A DNA stretch of 64,000 bases from Alistipes sp. (lineage in GTDB: Bacteria; Bacteroidota; Bacteroidia; Bacteroidales; Rikenellaceae), in contig JAJQED010000008.1 in the NCBI GenBank assembly GCA_021201825.1, forward strand, positions 62,001 to 126,000. The letters are read 5' to 3'. The position numbers and the translations under genes are program-made. The notes beneath the pieces are model-generated. The model saw only the letters and a program-made list of their open reading frames with translations, was not told where the DNA came from and did no database searches. Positions 43,001 through 52,424 of the stretch are shown here, one piece after another (position 1 is the stretch's first letter; each line of letters opens with the position of its first letter).

Positions 43001-44644
43001 ATGAAAAAGTTATTTAAATATATAGCCTTGATACCGCTGATGGCGGTAATGGGCACCTCCTGCGACATCCTGGATATCAACCGGCCGGGATATTTCGCCG
43101 AGGATGCGATATACGAGAACGAGGATGCTTTCGAGAAATATGCAACCGGTTTCTACGCCCTGATCCGGAGCCAGTCCCAGATCAACAATTCTCATTACTA
43201 TGACGCCTATGCCGACATAATGAAGCAGACGGGATGGTACCTGCGCGGCAGCCAGAACCAGACATTGCTCACAAGCAACTATCTTACTACCAACTCCAAC
43301 GGGTCGCTCGGGGCGTGGGATTACAGCCGCATCACCCGCCAGAACGAGTTCCTGATGAACGCTCCGGTCAGGGCGGCACACTTCGGGGAGGAGTTCCTTA
43401 AAGTGAGGATAGCCGAGGTACGGTTCATCAGGGCTTACAACTATTTCGCCATGGCCCGCGTATACGGCGGAGTGGTGTTGCGCACCGAAGAAGGCGGACT
43501 CGACTCCGTGGATGAGGGCGACAAACCCCGTGCATCGGAAGAAGAGACTTACGATTTCATAATTTCCGAGCTGCTGGCTGCGGCGGAAGACCTGCCGGAA
43601 AAATGGACCGACACCCAATGGTTCGGCCGGGCCACCAAAAATATGGCCTACGGGCTTTTGTCCCGCGTTGCGCTGTATGCCGGTAGATGGGAGATCGCCA
43701 ACCAGGCGGCCGATATGGTAACCGGCGTGGACCTGCTGGACGATTTCGAAAAGGTCTTTAACGAGACCCTCCAGCAAAACAGCGAGGTTATCCTGGCCGT
43801 GGATTTCGAGGGACAGATATCCCACGAATACGACCAGAACTTCCGTCCGAAAGGGGACCATAACGAGAACCGCGTGATGTGCGTTCCGACCGGGGAGATG
43901 GTTGATTCTTTCGAATGGATCGACGGCACGCCGTTCAGCTGGAGCAACTGGCAGAGCAAGGCTTCCGAACTGGGCGCAACCCACCCGTGGGAAAAACGCG
44001 ACCCGAGGCTCGAAGCATCTATTTTGTACCATGGCGCCCATTGGATAGACCGCACCATCGACGTGACCGAGGGCGGTGCCGACGAGTCCATCGCATGGGA
44101 ACGCGGTACGGACCCCAACAAGACCGTTACGGGCTACTACGTGAAGAAATACCTGACCACGGACAGCCCGGAAATATACCTGTATGACAAGAGCCACCAG
44201 TACGACATCCTGATCCGCTATGCGGAGGTGTTGCTCAACAAGGCCGAAGCGCTTGCCGAGATGGATTATTCCCTGCATAGCACAGAGGCGCTGGAATGCC
44301 TCAACAGGGTACGCGAAAGGGCCGGCATGCCTGCCAAGACCCTGAGCGACGCTCCGGACAAGGATTCGTTTATGGAGTTGCTGCGTAACGAGAGGGTAGT
44401 CGAACTGGCGTTCGAGGGATTCCGTTACTGGGACCTGCGCCGCTGGAGGCTGGCGGTCGATGTGATAGACGGCCAGAGGGCCCACGGCGTCAAAGTGACC
44501 CTGGACAACGGCATTGCTTCTTATGAGGTAGTGGAGGTGGACGACACCGACAGGATCTTCCAGGAAAGGTACTACCTGCTCTCTATCCCGCAGAGCGAAA
44601 GGGATACCAACAAACTTCTCGGCGATAACAATCCGGGATGGTAA
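43001..44644 (+). CDS. susD: SusD/RagB-family glycan-binding lipoprotein
   Basis: Surface lid of the SusC transporter, 547 residues. Lipobox GTSC (Cys about 22), then CDILDINRPGYFAEDAIYENEDAF typical of the mature N-terminus. TPR-like helices follow (VRIAEVRFIRAYNYFAMARVYGGVVL). The C-terminal RagB region has EALECLNRVRERAGMPA, LLRNERVVELAFEGFRYWDLRRW and YYLLSIPQSERDTN. It starts 11 nt after susC. Two more lipoprotein genes follow with short gaps, giving the usual susCD-SGBP order. Confidence 0.95.
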   Translation: MKKLFKYIALIPLMAVMGTSCDILDINRPGYFAEDAIYENEDAFEKYATGFYALIRSQSQINNSHYYDAYADIMKQTGWYLRGSQNQTLLTSNYLTTNSNGSLGAWDYSRITRQNEFLMNAPVRAAHFGEEFLKVRIAEVRFIRAYNYFAMARVYGGVVLRTEEGGLDSVDEGDKPRASEEETYDFIISELLAAAEDLPEKWTDTQWFGRATKNMAYGLLSRVALYAGRWEIANQAADMVTGVDLLDDFEKVFNETLQQNSEVILAVDFEGQISHEYDQNFRPKGDHNENRVMCVPTGEMVDSFEWIDGTPFSWSNWQSKASELGATHPWEKRDPRLEASILYHGAHWIDRTIDVTEGGADESIAWERGTDPNKTVTGYYVKKYLTTDSPEIYLYDKSHQYDILIRYAEVLLNKAEALAEMDYSLHSTEALECLNRVRERAGMPAKTLSDAPDKDSFMELLRNERVVELAFEGFRYWDLRRWRLAVDVIDGQRAHGVKVTLDNGIASYEVVEVDDTDRIFQERYYLLSIPQSERDTNKLLGDNNPGW

Positions 44645-44673
44645 CAGGTGTTAAACTTAAAATATCGACTGAA

Positions 44674-45972
44674 ATGAAATTCCATAAATATATCACAGCG
44701 CTTATTTGGGTCGTCCTGTTTGCCGTGGCGGGTACTTCCTGCCAGAAAGCGGATCCCCGTCCCGTGCGTGACGACACCGAGATAGAGACTATCTACTGCG
44801 CCGAAGCTCCCACGGACGAGGGTTGGGCCGGTGTGATCGACTACGACAACAACATGATAGTCTTCCAGATACCCACCGAGAAAGAGGGCGAGATAGACCT
44901 CACCGAGCTTTTCGTCTGGATCAGCAGCGGGCCTATCGACGCTGTCTACAGCCCCAAGCTGGGCCAGTGCGATATGTCACGTCCGTGGGACCTAACCCTG
45001 ACCGCCGGCAACGGCACCAAAAGGGTCTACACCCTGTCCACCGTATTCTATGACGGCGTAGTTCCGGTCGTAGATGAGGTATTAATTGCCCAGAACGAGG
45101 GCGACACGGGGTGGGAAGCCGTTATCGACAACACGGCCAATACCATCACGTTCAACATCCCCATGGCCCAGATCGGCACGGTTGACCTTACCCAAATGTA
45201 TTTCTGGATCGAAAGCGGCACCGACAGGGCTGCCTACAGCCTGGAATCGGGCATAGTGGACATGACCAATCCGTGGCAGCTCACCCTCACGGCGGCCGAC
45301 GGTATCCAAAGGACCTACACCGTATCCTACCGGTACTATGACGGGATCAAACCCATCATTACCGACTCGTATGTTTATTACAGCAAGGACGTTATCGGAT
45401 GGCCGGGCATCGTGGACAACGACAATAACACCATCATCTTCGACATCCCGTGTTCGCAGTACCCGAACTTCGACCTGGAGAACATCTATTTCTGGATCGA
45501 CGCGCCCAACAATAGGCACGGCACATACGGCACTCCGACCTACGAACCCGAAGAGGGACGCTTAGATATGACCAAACCTTTCCCGCTGACCGTGACGGCC
45601 GAAGACGGAACCGAGAACATCTACACGATCCTCGGCGCGCGGTACTATGACGGCATCCAGCCGGTGATCACCGACTCCTACGTCTTCAAAGACGATTCCG
45701 GGCCGGGATGGGCCAACAGGGTGAACAACTACGAGCGGACCATAATCTACGAACTCTCCGGTCCGACGGTAGAGGGCGATCCGGATTACGACTTCACCAA
45801 CATGTGGTGGTGGATCGACGAGCCCAACAACAGGCACGGCACTTACGGCAGTCCGACCTACGAACCCTCGTCGGGTTGGATGGATATGACCCAGCCGTTC
45901 GAGGTAAGGGTAACGGCATGGGACGGCACCGTAACGGTTTACACCGTACTGGGTGTGGAATTGATGCCGTAA
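44674..45972 (+). CDS. Four-repeat surface lipoprotein (DUF5018-like)
   Basis: A 432-residue lipoprotein (GTSC lipobox; ATG at 44674 follows the susD stop). The mature part is four tandem Ig-like repeats of about 95-105 residues, each ending in the pattern MTxPxxLTVTAxDGxxxxYT-xxxRYYDG. Repeats 3 and 4 carry an extra loop NNRHGTYGxPTYEP absent from 1 and 2, which indicates a recent duplication of the last unit. By position after SusD it is the likely surface glycan-binding protein. The fold resembles DUF5018 domains. No carbohydrate contact residues can be assigned, although conserved Trp residues are frequent. Confidence 0.8.
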   Translation: MKFHKYITALIWVVLFAVAGTSCQKADPRPVRDDTEIETIYCAEAPTDEGWAGVIDYDNNMIVFQIPTEKEGEIDLTELFVWISSGPIDAVYSPKLGQCDMSRPWDLTLTAGNGTKRVYTLSTVFYDGVVPVVDEVLIAQNEGDTGWEAVIDNTANTITFNIPMAQIGTVDLTQMYFWIESGTDRAAYSLESGIVDMTNPWQLTLTAADGIQRTYTVSYRYYDGIKPIITDSYVYYSKDVIGWPGIVDNDNNTIIFDIPCSQYPNFDLENIYFWIDAPNNRHGTYGTPTYEPEEGRLDMTKPFPLTVTAEDGTENIYTILGARYYDGIQPVITDSYVFKDDSGPGWANRVNNYERTIIYELSGPTVEGDPDYDFTNMWWWIDEPNNRHGTYGSPTYEPSSGWMDMTQPFEVRVTAWDGTVTVYTVLGVELMP

Positions 45973-46006
45973 TTTCACCGGCTGACGGTTTAATTTCAAA
46001 ATCAAA

Positions 46007-47428
46007 ATGGTTATGAAAATTATGAAAAGATATTTGTTCCTGGTCCCGGTCCTGTTCCTTGCGATGGCTTCCTGCACGGAATACGACAAGAAAGGGTGGC
46101 AGATGACCGACGAGGAGCTGACCGATACGGAACTGATCAGTTTTACACTGAAATCGACCTACGACGACCGCAGTTACCAGTACCAGGCCATTATCCGCAA
46201 CGACAGTATAATTATACGCGTACCCTACAGCTTCGATTTCCGTGTACTGGACAGCGCTACGGCAGAAGTGAGCCTCAATAATATGTGTACGATCTCCCCG
46301 CTTCCCGAAAAGGAACGCAACTACAACGACACGCCCGTGACGTTCACCGTGACGGCTCCCGACAAGGTGACCGAAAGGGTTTATACGTTCGGTTGGGAAC
46401 CCCACGGGTTCGGCGATGCGTACGAGTACTGGAACAAGAGCTGGGAAGACCTCGGATTGGGCACTGACGTCGGTCCCACTTCAGCAGCGGTTTGCGGTGA
46501 CTATGTGGCAATTGCAAGGGCACATACGGTTTACGACAGGTTCACCGGGGAACAGATGCCTTTCAACTTGAACGTGACGGGTGTTCCGGGTGTTGTTTTC
46601 TGGCTGACCAACGACGATGCTGGCAATATGGTAGGATGTACCCTTCCCGCGACTTCGGACGGGGAATGGTATAATATATATAAATGGACATCTGTCCAGG
46701 ATGACCCGATTCTGATCTGGAGCCAGAATATCACACAGGGAGGAATTAACGCCGGGCGTAAACTGGACGTCAAAGGAGATATTAACGGCACCGCCTATCT
46801 CTCGGGCTGGATCACGGGTAACGACTATCCGGCCATTTTCCACCGTATCAAGGTCGAGAACGGCGTGGTAACGGAACTGCCCGACGTGGAAACTTTCCGG
46901 CGGAGGAGGAGCGGTTACCCTGCATTCGCCCTGGAAGAAGCGGCCGAGCAGACGAGGTACTATGCTTTCACCCATTACGGGGAGTATGAGTCCACCCCGT
47001 CGGTAACGTTCGGTAACGTGGACGGTTCGAGCGACGAATTCATTCTTACCGGTCCGTTGAGCGGTTCCAGCGGAGACCATTGGTACGGCCATTACGGCTG
47101 GGGCAATACCGGCCGCCAGAATGTCGGGGTATATGCGGTCAACGGTATCGATTATCTTTTCTCGATAAACGGATATACCCTTGAATCGGGTGGTAAGGTC
47201 CGTTATTTCCTGAACGTAATTCCCATCGAGGAGATCAAGGGCCAATGGACCACCAATACCGCAAGCAGTACATACTTCGTTCCTGAAGTTCTGCTCGAGG
47301 GTAATGCGGAAAATGGAAACGGTACCGTATCGGTAACGGTGATAGACGAGGGCACAAAGGCCTACGTATACGTATTGGCCACCACAGCCGGGCTAACCTG
47401 CCATATACTGGAGAACGTCTGGGAATAG
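46007..47428 (+). CDS. Surface lipoprotein with Ig-like and propeller-like parts, paralogue 1
   Basis: A 473-residue lipoprotein; ATGs at 46007, 46013 and 46022 are all possible, the last giving the shortest signal peptide. Lipobox AMASC. The mature N-terminus YDKKGWQMTDEELTDTELISF begins an Ig-like domain (to about 120). The rest looks like repeated beta-blades with KLDVKGDINGTAYLSGW and a conserved end LTCHILENVWE. It is a close paralogue of the gene at 47659, with the same order and closing motif. It ends in TAG. Position in the PUL suggests glycan binding, but an enzymatic role is not excluded. Confidence 0.78.
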   Translation: MVMKIMKRYLFLVPVLFLAMASCTEYDKKGWQMTDEELTDTELISFTLKSTYDDRSYQYQAIIRNDSIIIRVPYSFDFRVLDSATAEVSLNNMCTISPLPEKERNYNDTPVTFTVTAPDKVTERVYTFGWEPHGFGDAYEYWNKSWEDLGLGTDVGPTSAAVCGDYVAIARAHTVYDRFTGEQMPFNLNVTGVPGVVFWLTNDDAGNMVGCTLPATSDGEWYNIYKWTSVQDDPILIWSQNITQGGINAGRKLDVKGDINGTAYLSGWITGNDYPAIFHRIKVENGVVTELPDVETFRRRRSGYPAFALEEAAEQTRYYAFTHYGEYESTPSVTFGNVDGSSDEFILTGPLSGSSGDHWYGHYGWGNTGRQNVGVYAVNGIDYLFSINGYTLESGGKVRYFLNVIPIEEIKGQWTTNTASSTYFVPEVLLEGNAENGNGTVSVTVIDEGTKAYVYVLATTAGLTCHILENVWE

Positions 47429-47449
47429 AGCGGTAAACACTAATGACTT

Positions 47450-47482
47450 CAAAGGCCTCCCCCGCCGGGGGGAGGCCCTTTG
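47450..47482 (+). other. Strong hairpin inside the PUL operon
   Basis: CAAAGG-CCTCCCCC pairs with GGGGGAGG-CCCTTTG (one bulged C) around a GCC loop. No T-run follows. It sits 22 nt after the first paralogue's stop and may limit downstream transcription or protect upstream mRNA. The rest of the 230-bp gap holds nothing recognised. Confidence 0.6.
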
Positions 47483-47658
47483 AAACGAACGACGGGCTTA
47501 TTGATCGAACCTATACGAATAAATCCGAAAAACGCGGCCGGCCATGGCCGGGAAAAACGGCGCGGGTAATTAACCCCCCGCCGGGCAACTGTGGGGTAAT
47601 CCACCTTTGCCAGGGAGCCTGGCGATAACATAGTGCGGCCGGGGATCGAATAAACTAT

Positions 47659-49104
47659 ATGAAGAATTTATTTACATATTTGATAATGCTTCCGGTATCG
47701 GCTCTCATATTGTTATCCTGTACGGATTACGATAAAAAAGGCTGGCAAATGACACCGGACGAACTGACCGATACATCCATAACCAGTTTCATTCTGAAAG
47801 CGACCTACGAAGGCACCCAATACCAATACACGGCGGTGATACGTAACGACAGCATACTTGTAAGGGTTCCCTACCGGTTCGATTTCACGGTAGTAAGCCG
47901 GGCTAAGGCCGACGTCTCGCTTGCCAATATGGCCACGATCTACCCTCTCGGGGAGACGGAGCTGGATTACAGCCAGCCGGGCCTGACTTTCACCGTTACC
48001 GCCCCCGACCAGAAGACGACCAAAGAGTATAAGTTCGGATACGAACCGTACGGGTTCGGCGACGCTTACCAGTCGTGGTATAAGACCTGGGCCGAACTGG
48101 GCTACCAAACTTTCGATTCCCAGGGCAACGAAACCTCTTACGACGAGCAGACCAGTTCCGTGGGAGTTTGCGGCGATTATCTTGTTGCCGCCCGGAGCCA
48201 TTGGGTTTTCGACCGTTTCACGGGTGAGAAGCTCGATTTCGAACTGAACGTTACAGGGGTAGCGCCCAAACCGGACGGAACGAGCGAAATATTCTGGCTC
48301 ACGAACGACGACGAGGGCAACCTGGTCGGTTCGACTCTCCCGGTAGTCTCCAACGGCGCATATAATATCTATAAATGGACCGACCCGAGGGAAGCCCCCA
48401 CGCTGGTCTGGGAATCGACCGTGGATGCGGGCAGGAGGATCGACGTGCGGGGCGATATCAACGGCACGGCCTATATCACCTCATGGCTGACCGGCACCGA
48501 CCAGCCCGTTATATTCCACCGTATCAAGATACAGGACGGTGTGGTGACCGAACTGCCGGAGCTTAATTCCGGCCGGCGGCGTCTCACCGACTACGGGAAC
48601 AACTGGCCCTGCTGTTCGCTCAAGGAACCGGCGGACGAGACCACATACTATGTTTTCACCAATTACCTGAACGACTGGGACCACGGCCCCTGCATCAGCT
48701 ACGGCACCACGGACGGCCCGACCACCGTGGTACCCTACGGACCGCTTGAGGTGGACCTGCCGAGCTATTCCGGTTATGTGGGTTGGGGCAACGAATACCG
48801 GCATTATGCCGGGGTTAAGAACATCAACGGCGACAATTACCTCGTAGTGATGAACGGTTACGACACCTGGGGAGCCTCCACGCATTACCTGGCGGTTGCC
48901 GAAGTCGAGGAATTCAAGAACTGGTGGCAATGGAGCATTTCGAGCGCCACGCTCTACTATGTGCCCCAGCTGTTCAGCCTGCAATGGAACCCGAACCGCA
49001 ACATGGCCATAACCGTCTATAACGACGGGGACAAGTCATACCTCTATGCAATGGCCACGGGGAGCGGCATCGCATGCCATATACTGGAAACGAGCTGGGA
49101 TTAG
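47659..49104 (+). CDS. Surface lipoprotein with Ig-like and propeller-like parts, paralogue 2
   Basis: A 481-residue lipoprotein (lipobox ILLSC) with the same architecture as the preceding gene: YDKKGWQMTPDELTDTSITSF, then RIDVRGDINGTAYITSW, ending ACHILETSWD. Shared blocks at N-terminus, middle and C-terminus show tandem duplication, while the intervening loops have diverged (for example an added NETSYDEQTSS stretch). The strongest hypothesis is two surface proteins with different ligand loops, both serving the SusCD transporter. Ends in TAG. Confidence 0.78.
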   Translation: MKNLFTYLIMLPVSALILLSCTDYDKKGWQMTPDELTDTSITSFILKATYEGTQYQYTAVIRNDSILVRVPYRFDFTVVSRAKADVSLANMATIYPLGETELDYSQPGLTFTVTAPDQKTTKEYKFGYEPYGFGDAYQSWYKTWAELGYQTFDSQGNETSYDEQTSSVGVCGDYLVAARSHWVFDRFTGEKLDFELNVTGVAPKPDGTSEIFWLTNDDEGNLVGSTLPVVSNGAYNIYKWTDPREAPTLVWESTVDAGRRIDVRGDINGTAYITSWLTGTDQPVIFHRIKIQDGVVTELPELNSGRRRLTDYGNNWPCCSLKEPADETTYYVFTNYLNDWDHGPCISYGTTDGPTTVVPYGPLEVDLPSYSGYVGWGNEYRHYAGVKNINGDNYLVVMNGYDTWGASTHYLAVAEVEEFKNWWQWSISSATLYYVPQLFSLQWNPNRNMAITVYNDGDKSYLYAMATGSGIACHILETSWD

Positions 49105-49130
49105 CAAAGCGGTAACTAAAAATAAGGAAA

Positions 49131-50411
49131 GTGAAAAAGACGGTAATATTCTCTTTAACCCTCGGCCTGCTGGCCCTTATGGGATGTGAACGGAGGGCCG
49201 GGGAGGCCACGAGCGGCGAGAAACCCAAATACCTCTGGTTCGATGCCGAGGCCAATTTCGAGCGGTTCGCCACGCGCGATTCCATAGACTGGTACCTGGA
49301 CAAGACCGTCGAGGCGGGGTTCAACCGCATCGCGGTGGATGTTCGCCCCATGCTGGGCGAGGTGCTGTATAACAGCGCCATAATGCCGCCCCTGAAAAGC
49401 CACGGCGGCCATACGGTGGAACGCGACTGGGATTACCTGCAGTATTTCATCGACGGGGCCCGGGCGAGAAACCTCGAGGTCACGGTATCCACTACGATGT
49501 TCCCCCTCGGGAGTCCCGTCTTCATGGAGGGCCCGGCCTATACGGACAACAGCTTCGACGACCGGCTTTGCATCGAGTATCTGCCCGGGGGCATGGTCAA
49601 TATCAAGGACGACCGCACCAAGGTCGGGGCGTTCCTCAATCCGGCGATGCCCGAGAACAGGGAATTCGCCCTGGGTATTATCCGTGAACTTGCATCCAAC
49701 TACGATATCGACGGCTATGCGCTCGACTACTGCCGTTATCCCGGGTTCGAGAGCGACTTTTCCGATTTCTCCCGTGCGGACTTCGAGCGTTATATCGGGC
49801 AGACGGTCGGGAACTTCCCGGGTGATATTTTCACTTACGATGCCGCCGGGGAGCGTATTCCCGGGCCGCTATATAAAAAATGGTGGGAGTACCGCTCCAT
49901 GGTGATCCACGATTTCGTCAAGGCGGCCAAAGAGGAGCTGCGTGCCATCGACCCCGGGATCGAACTCGAGTACAGGGCCGGGTCGTGGATCAACGCCATG
50001 TATCCCACTGCGCAAAACTGGGCGAGCAAGCGCTACGACTTCGCGGCACAACCCGAAAATGCCGAATGGGCTTCGGAAGGCTATAAGTCGACCGGGTTCG
50101 CCGAACACCTCGATATTTTCCTGCTCGGAACCTACCTCGAGAATATCTACGGTATGGACGACCCGGAATCCATCGAATTCGGGATAGACCGTGCCAAACG
50201 CGTGATCGACGGGGACTGCAGGGTGTACGGCACCATCTACGCCCTGAACCACGAGCATAACATCGAGGACGCGGTTTACATCTGCCTCGCCCAGTCGGAG
50301 GGGTTAATGGTGTTCGACATAATACAGGTCATCGAGTTCGACCTCTGGGACGACATCCGCAAGGGCATCGACCGGGCGGAACGGGACCTGCGGGACGCTG
50401 CCGGAAAATAA
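49131..50411 (+). CDS. GHL10-like family 10 glycosyl hydrolase lipoprotein
   Basis: A 426-residue lipoprotein starting with GTG at 49131 after AAGGAAA (lipobox LMGC). The TIM-barrel-like body includes FNRIAVDVRPMLGEVLY near the start and YDIDGYALDYCRYPGFES, the GHL10 DxxRYPG-type core. Members of this family are assigned to glycoside hydrolases by fold, but activity is established for few. Asp and Glu at YALDYCRYPG are candidate catalytic residues. It lies 26 nt after the second paralogous lipoprotein and 11 nt before the GH97 gene. Confidence 0.78.
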   Translation: MKKTVIFSLTLGLLALMGCERRAGEATSGEKPKYLWFDAEANFERFATRDSIDWYLDKTVEAGFNRIAVDVRPMLGEVLYNSAIMPPLKSHGGHTVERDWDYLQYFIDGARARNLEVTVSTTMFPLGSPVFMEGPAYTDNSFDDRLCIEYLPGGMVNIKDDRTKVGAFLNPAMPENREFALGIIRELASNYDIDGYALDYCRYPGFESDFSDFSRADFERYIGQTVGNFPGDIFTYDAAGERIPGPLYKKWWEYRSMVIHDFVKAAKEELRAIDPGIELEYRAGSWINAMYPTAQNWASKRYDFAAQPENAEWASEGYKSTGFAEHLDIFLLGTYLENIYGMDDPESIEFGIDRAKRVIDGDCRVYGTIYALNHEHNIEDAVYICLAQSEGLMVFDIIQVIEFDLWDDIRKGIDRAERDLRDAAGK

Positions 50412-50422
50412 TAAAATGATAT

Positions 50423-52396
50423 ATGATGAAAAAAAAATTAGCGCTATTAATAACCTTGCTTGCGGTGAACCTCGCCGCAGCGAAAGAATATAAGGTTTCT
50501 TCACCGGACGGGAAGCTCGTAATTACGGTTTGGGCAGGCAGTGATTTACACTGGAGCGTCCACTACGGTGGAGAAACCCTGTTACAGCAGGCCCCATTGG
50601 GCCTGAGTATCGAGGGTAAGGATGCCACCCCCGGGTTCGGGGGAAAGGTAAAAAGGGCCAGGGTATCGGCGGTTGACGAACGGTCCACCGCCGTGGTGCC
50701 GTCCAAATTCCGGGAGATATACGACCTTTGCAACCAGCTTACCATCACCTTTGCCGACAATTCGGCGGTGGTTTTCCGGGCTTACGACAACGGCGCGGCC
50801 TACCGCTTCGAGACCGCTTACCCCGACGATACTATTTACATCGCCGGGGAGCTCTCCGGCTTCGATCTGGGTGGGGATTTCCACACCTACTGGCCGCAGG
50901 AGACCGATCCCGACTTTATCACCCACTGCGAGGCTTTCTTCACCTATAAGCCCGTAAGCGCGATAGAGCCGGCCAATTATGCCTACCTGCCGGTCTATCT
51001 CTCCACTCCGGGCGGGGTCAAAATGGTAATAACCGAATCGGACCTGTCGGATTACCCCAACATGTTCCTGTTTGCCGCTGAGGGAGTGCTCGAGGCGCGG
51101 TTTCCGCAGGTGATCCTCGAGAGCAGGCTTAAAGAGGGCGCTGACCGAGACGAGGAGATAATCGCCAGGGCCGACTATATTGCCCGTACATCGGGCACCC
51201 GCACTTTCCCCTGGCGCATAGTGACCGTGGACCCGGACGACCGCAGGCTGCTGGAAAACAATCTGGCCTACCAGCTGGCATCCCCGGCCGTCAGCGGGGA
51301 AACGGACTGGATACGTCCGGGCAAGATCTCCTGGGAATGGTGGAATTCGCTGAATGTTTACGGGGTAGACTTCGAGGCAGGGGTCAACACCGACACTTAC
51401 AAATATTTCATCGACTTTGCGGCCGCAAACTGTCTGGAATATATCCTGCTGGACGAGGGATGGTCGAAGAGCACCCATAACATCCGTGAGCCCCAGCCGG
51501 GGCTGGACCTGGCCGAGCTGATCCGCTACGGCAATGAAAAGGGCGTAGGCCTTGTGCTTTGGGCGCTGTGGAACCCCCTGGCCGAAGATATCGAGGGTAT
51601 CCTGGACGTTTACCGCGACTGGGGGATCAAAGGGGTCAAGATCGACTTCATGCAGCGGAACGACCAGGATATGGTCAACTTTTACGAAGACGTGGCCAAA
51701 GCGGCGTTCGAGCGGCGGCTGCTCGTGGATTTCCACGGGTCTTTCAAACCCTCCGGGCTTCAGCGCAAATACCCCAACGTAATGACCTACGAGGGTGTAT
51801 ACGGCAACGAACATCAAAAGTGTTCATACGACATTTCCCCTGACCATAACCTCATACTCCCCTTTACCCGCATGGTGGCCGGCCCGATGGACTACACCCC
51901 CGGGTCAACCCAGAATGCGACCAAAGGGGAGTTTACGATAAGCTGGGAACAGCCGCGCAGCCAGGGCACCCGGGCGCACCAGACGGCGCTGTTCGTGGTC
52001 TTCGAGAGTCCGCTCCAGATGCTGTGCGACAGTCCGTCGCATTACTACCGGGAGCCGGAGTTCACCTCTTTCATCTCTTCGGTACCCACCGTGTGGGACC
52101 AGACGGTAGCCCTGCATGCCTCGGCCGGGGAATACCTGGCCATTGCCCGGCGCAACGGCGATAACTGGTACATCGGTGCGCTCACCAACTGGGACGGCCG
52201 CGAACTCGAGCTGGATTTGTCGTTCCTCGGGGAGGGGACGTACGATGCCGTGGTCATGGCCGACGGGGTCAACGCCAACAGGTATGCCCAGGACTTCACC
52301 TACACCCGGCACCGGTATGGCGGCGGGGACAAAATAAACATTAAGATGGCCAACGGGGGCGGCTGGGCCGCCATACTGACCCCGGCCGCAGAATAA
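50423..52396 (+). CDS. GH97-family alpha-glycosidase, retaining-type
   Basis: A secreted 657-residue enzyme (signal peptide cut near AAAKEY). It has the three GH97 parts: N-terminal beta-super-sandwich, the central (beta/alpha)8 barrel from about 290, and a C-terminal beta domain. Asp408 in GVKIDFM matches the nucleophile position of the retaining alpha-galactosidase subgroup, and Glu457 in TYEGVYGNE is the expected acid/base. Inverting alpha-glucosidases of the family lack that Asp. Alpha-galactosidase is the best guess, but other alpha-linked sugars are possible. It is between the GHL10 and phosphoesterase genes. Confidence 0.88.
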   Translation: MMKKKLALLITLLAVNLAAAKEYKVSSPDGKLVITVWAGSDLHWSVHYGGETLLQQAPLGLSIEGKDATPGFGGKVKRARVSAVDERSTAVVPSKFREIYDLCNQLTITFADNSAVVFRAYDNGAAYRFETAYPDDTIYIAGELSGFDLGGDFHTYWPQETDPDFITHCEAFFTYKPVSAIEPANYAYLPVYLSTPGGVKMVITESDLSDYPNMFLFAAEGVLEARFPQVILESRLKEGADRDEEIIARADYIARTSGTRTFPWRIVTVDPDDRRLLENNLAYQLASPAVSGETDWIRPGKISWEWWNSLNVYGVDFEAGVNTDTYKYFIDFAAANCLEYILLDEGWSKSTHNIREPQPGLDLAELIRYGNEKGVGLVLWALWNPLAEDIEGILDVYRDWGIKGVKIDFMQRNDQDMVNFYEDVAKAAFERRLLVDFHGSFKPSGLQRKYPNVMTYEGVYGNEHQKCSYDISPDHNLILPFTRMVAGPMDYTPGSTQNATKGEFTISWEQPRSQGTRAHQTALFVVFESPLQMLCDSPSHYYREPEFTSFISSVPTVWDQTVALHASAGEYLAIARRNGDNWYIGALTNWDGRELELDLSFLGEGTYDAVVMADGVNANRYAQDFTYTRHRYGGGDKINIKMANGGGWAAILTPAAE

Positions 52397-52424
52397 ACCG
52401 CAAACCTCTCCAACCACCCAGATC

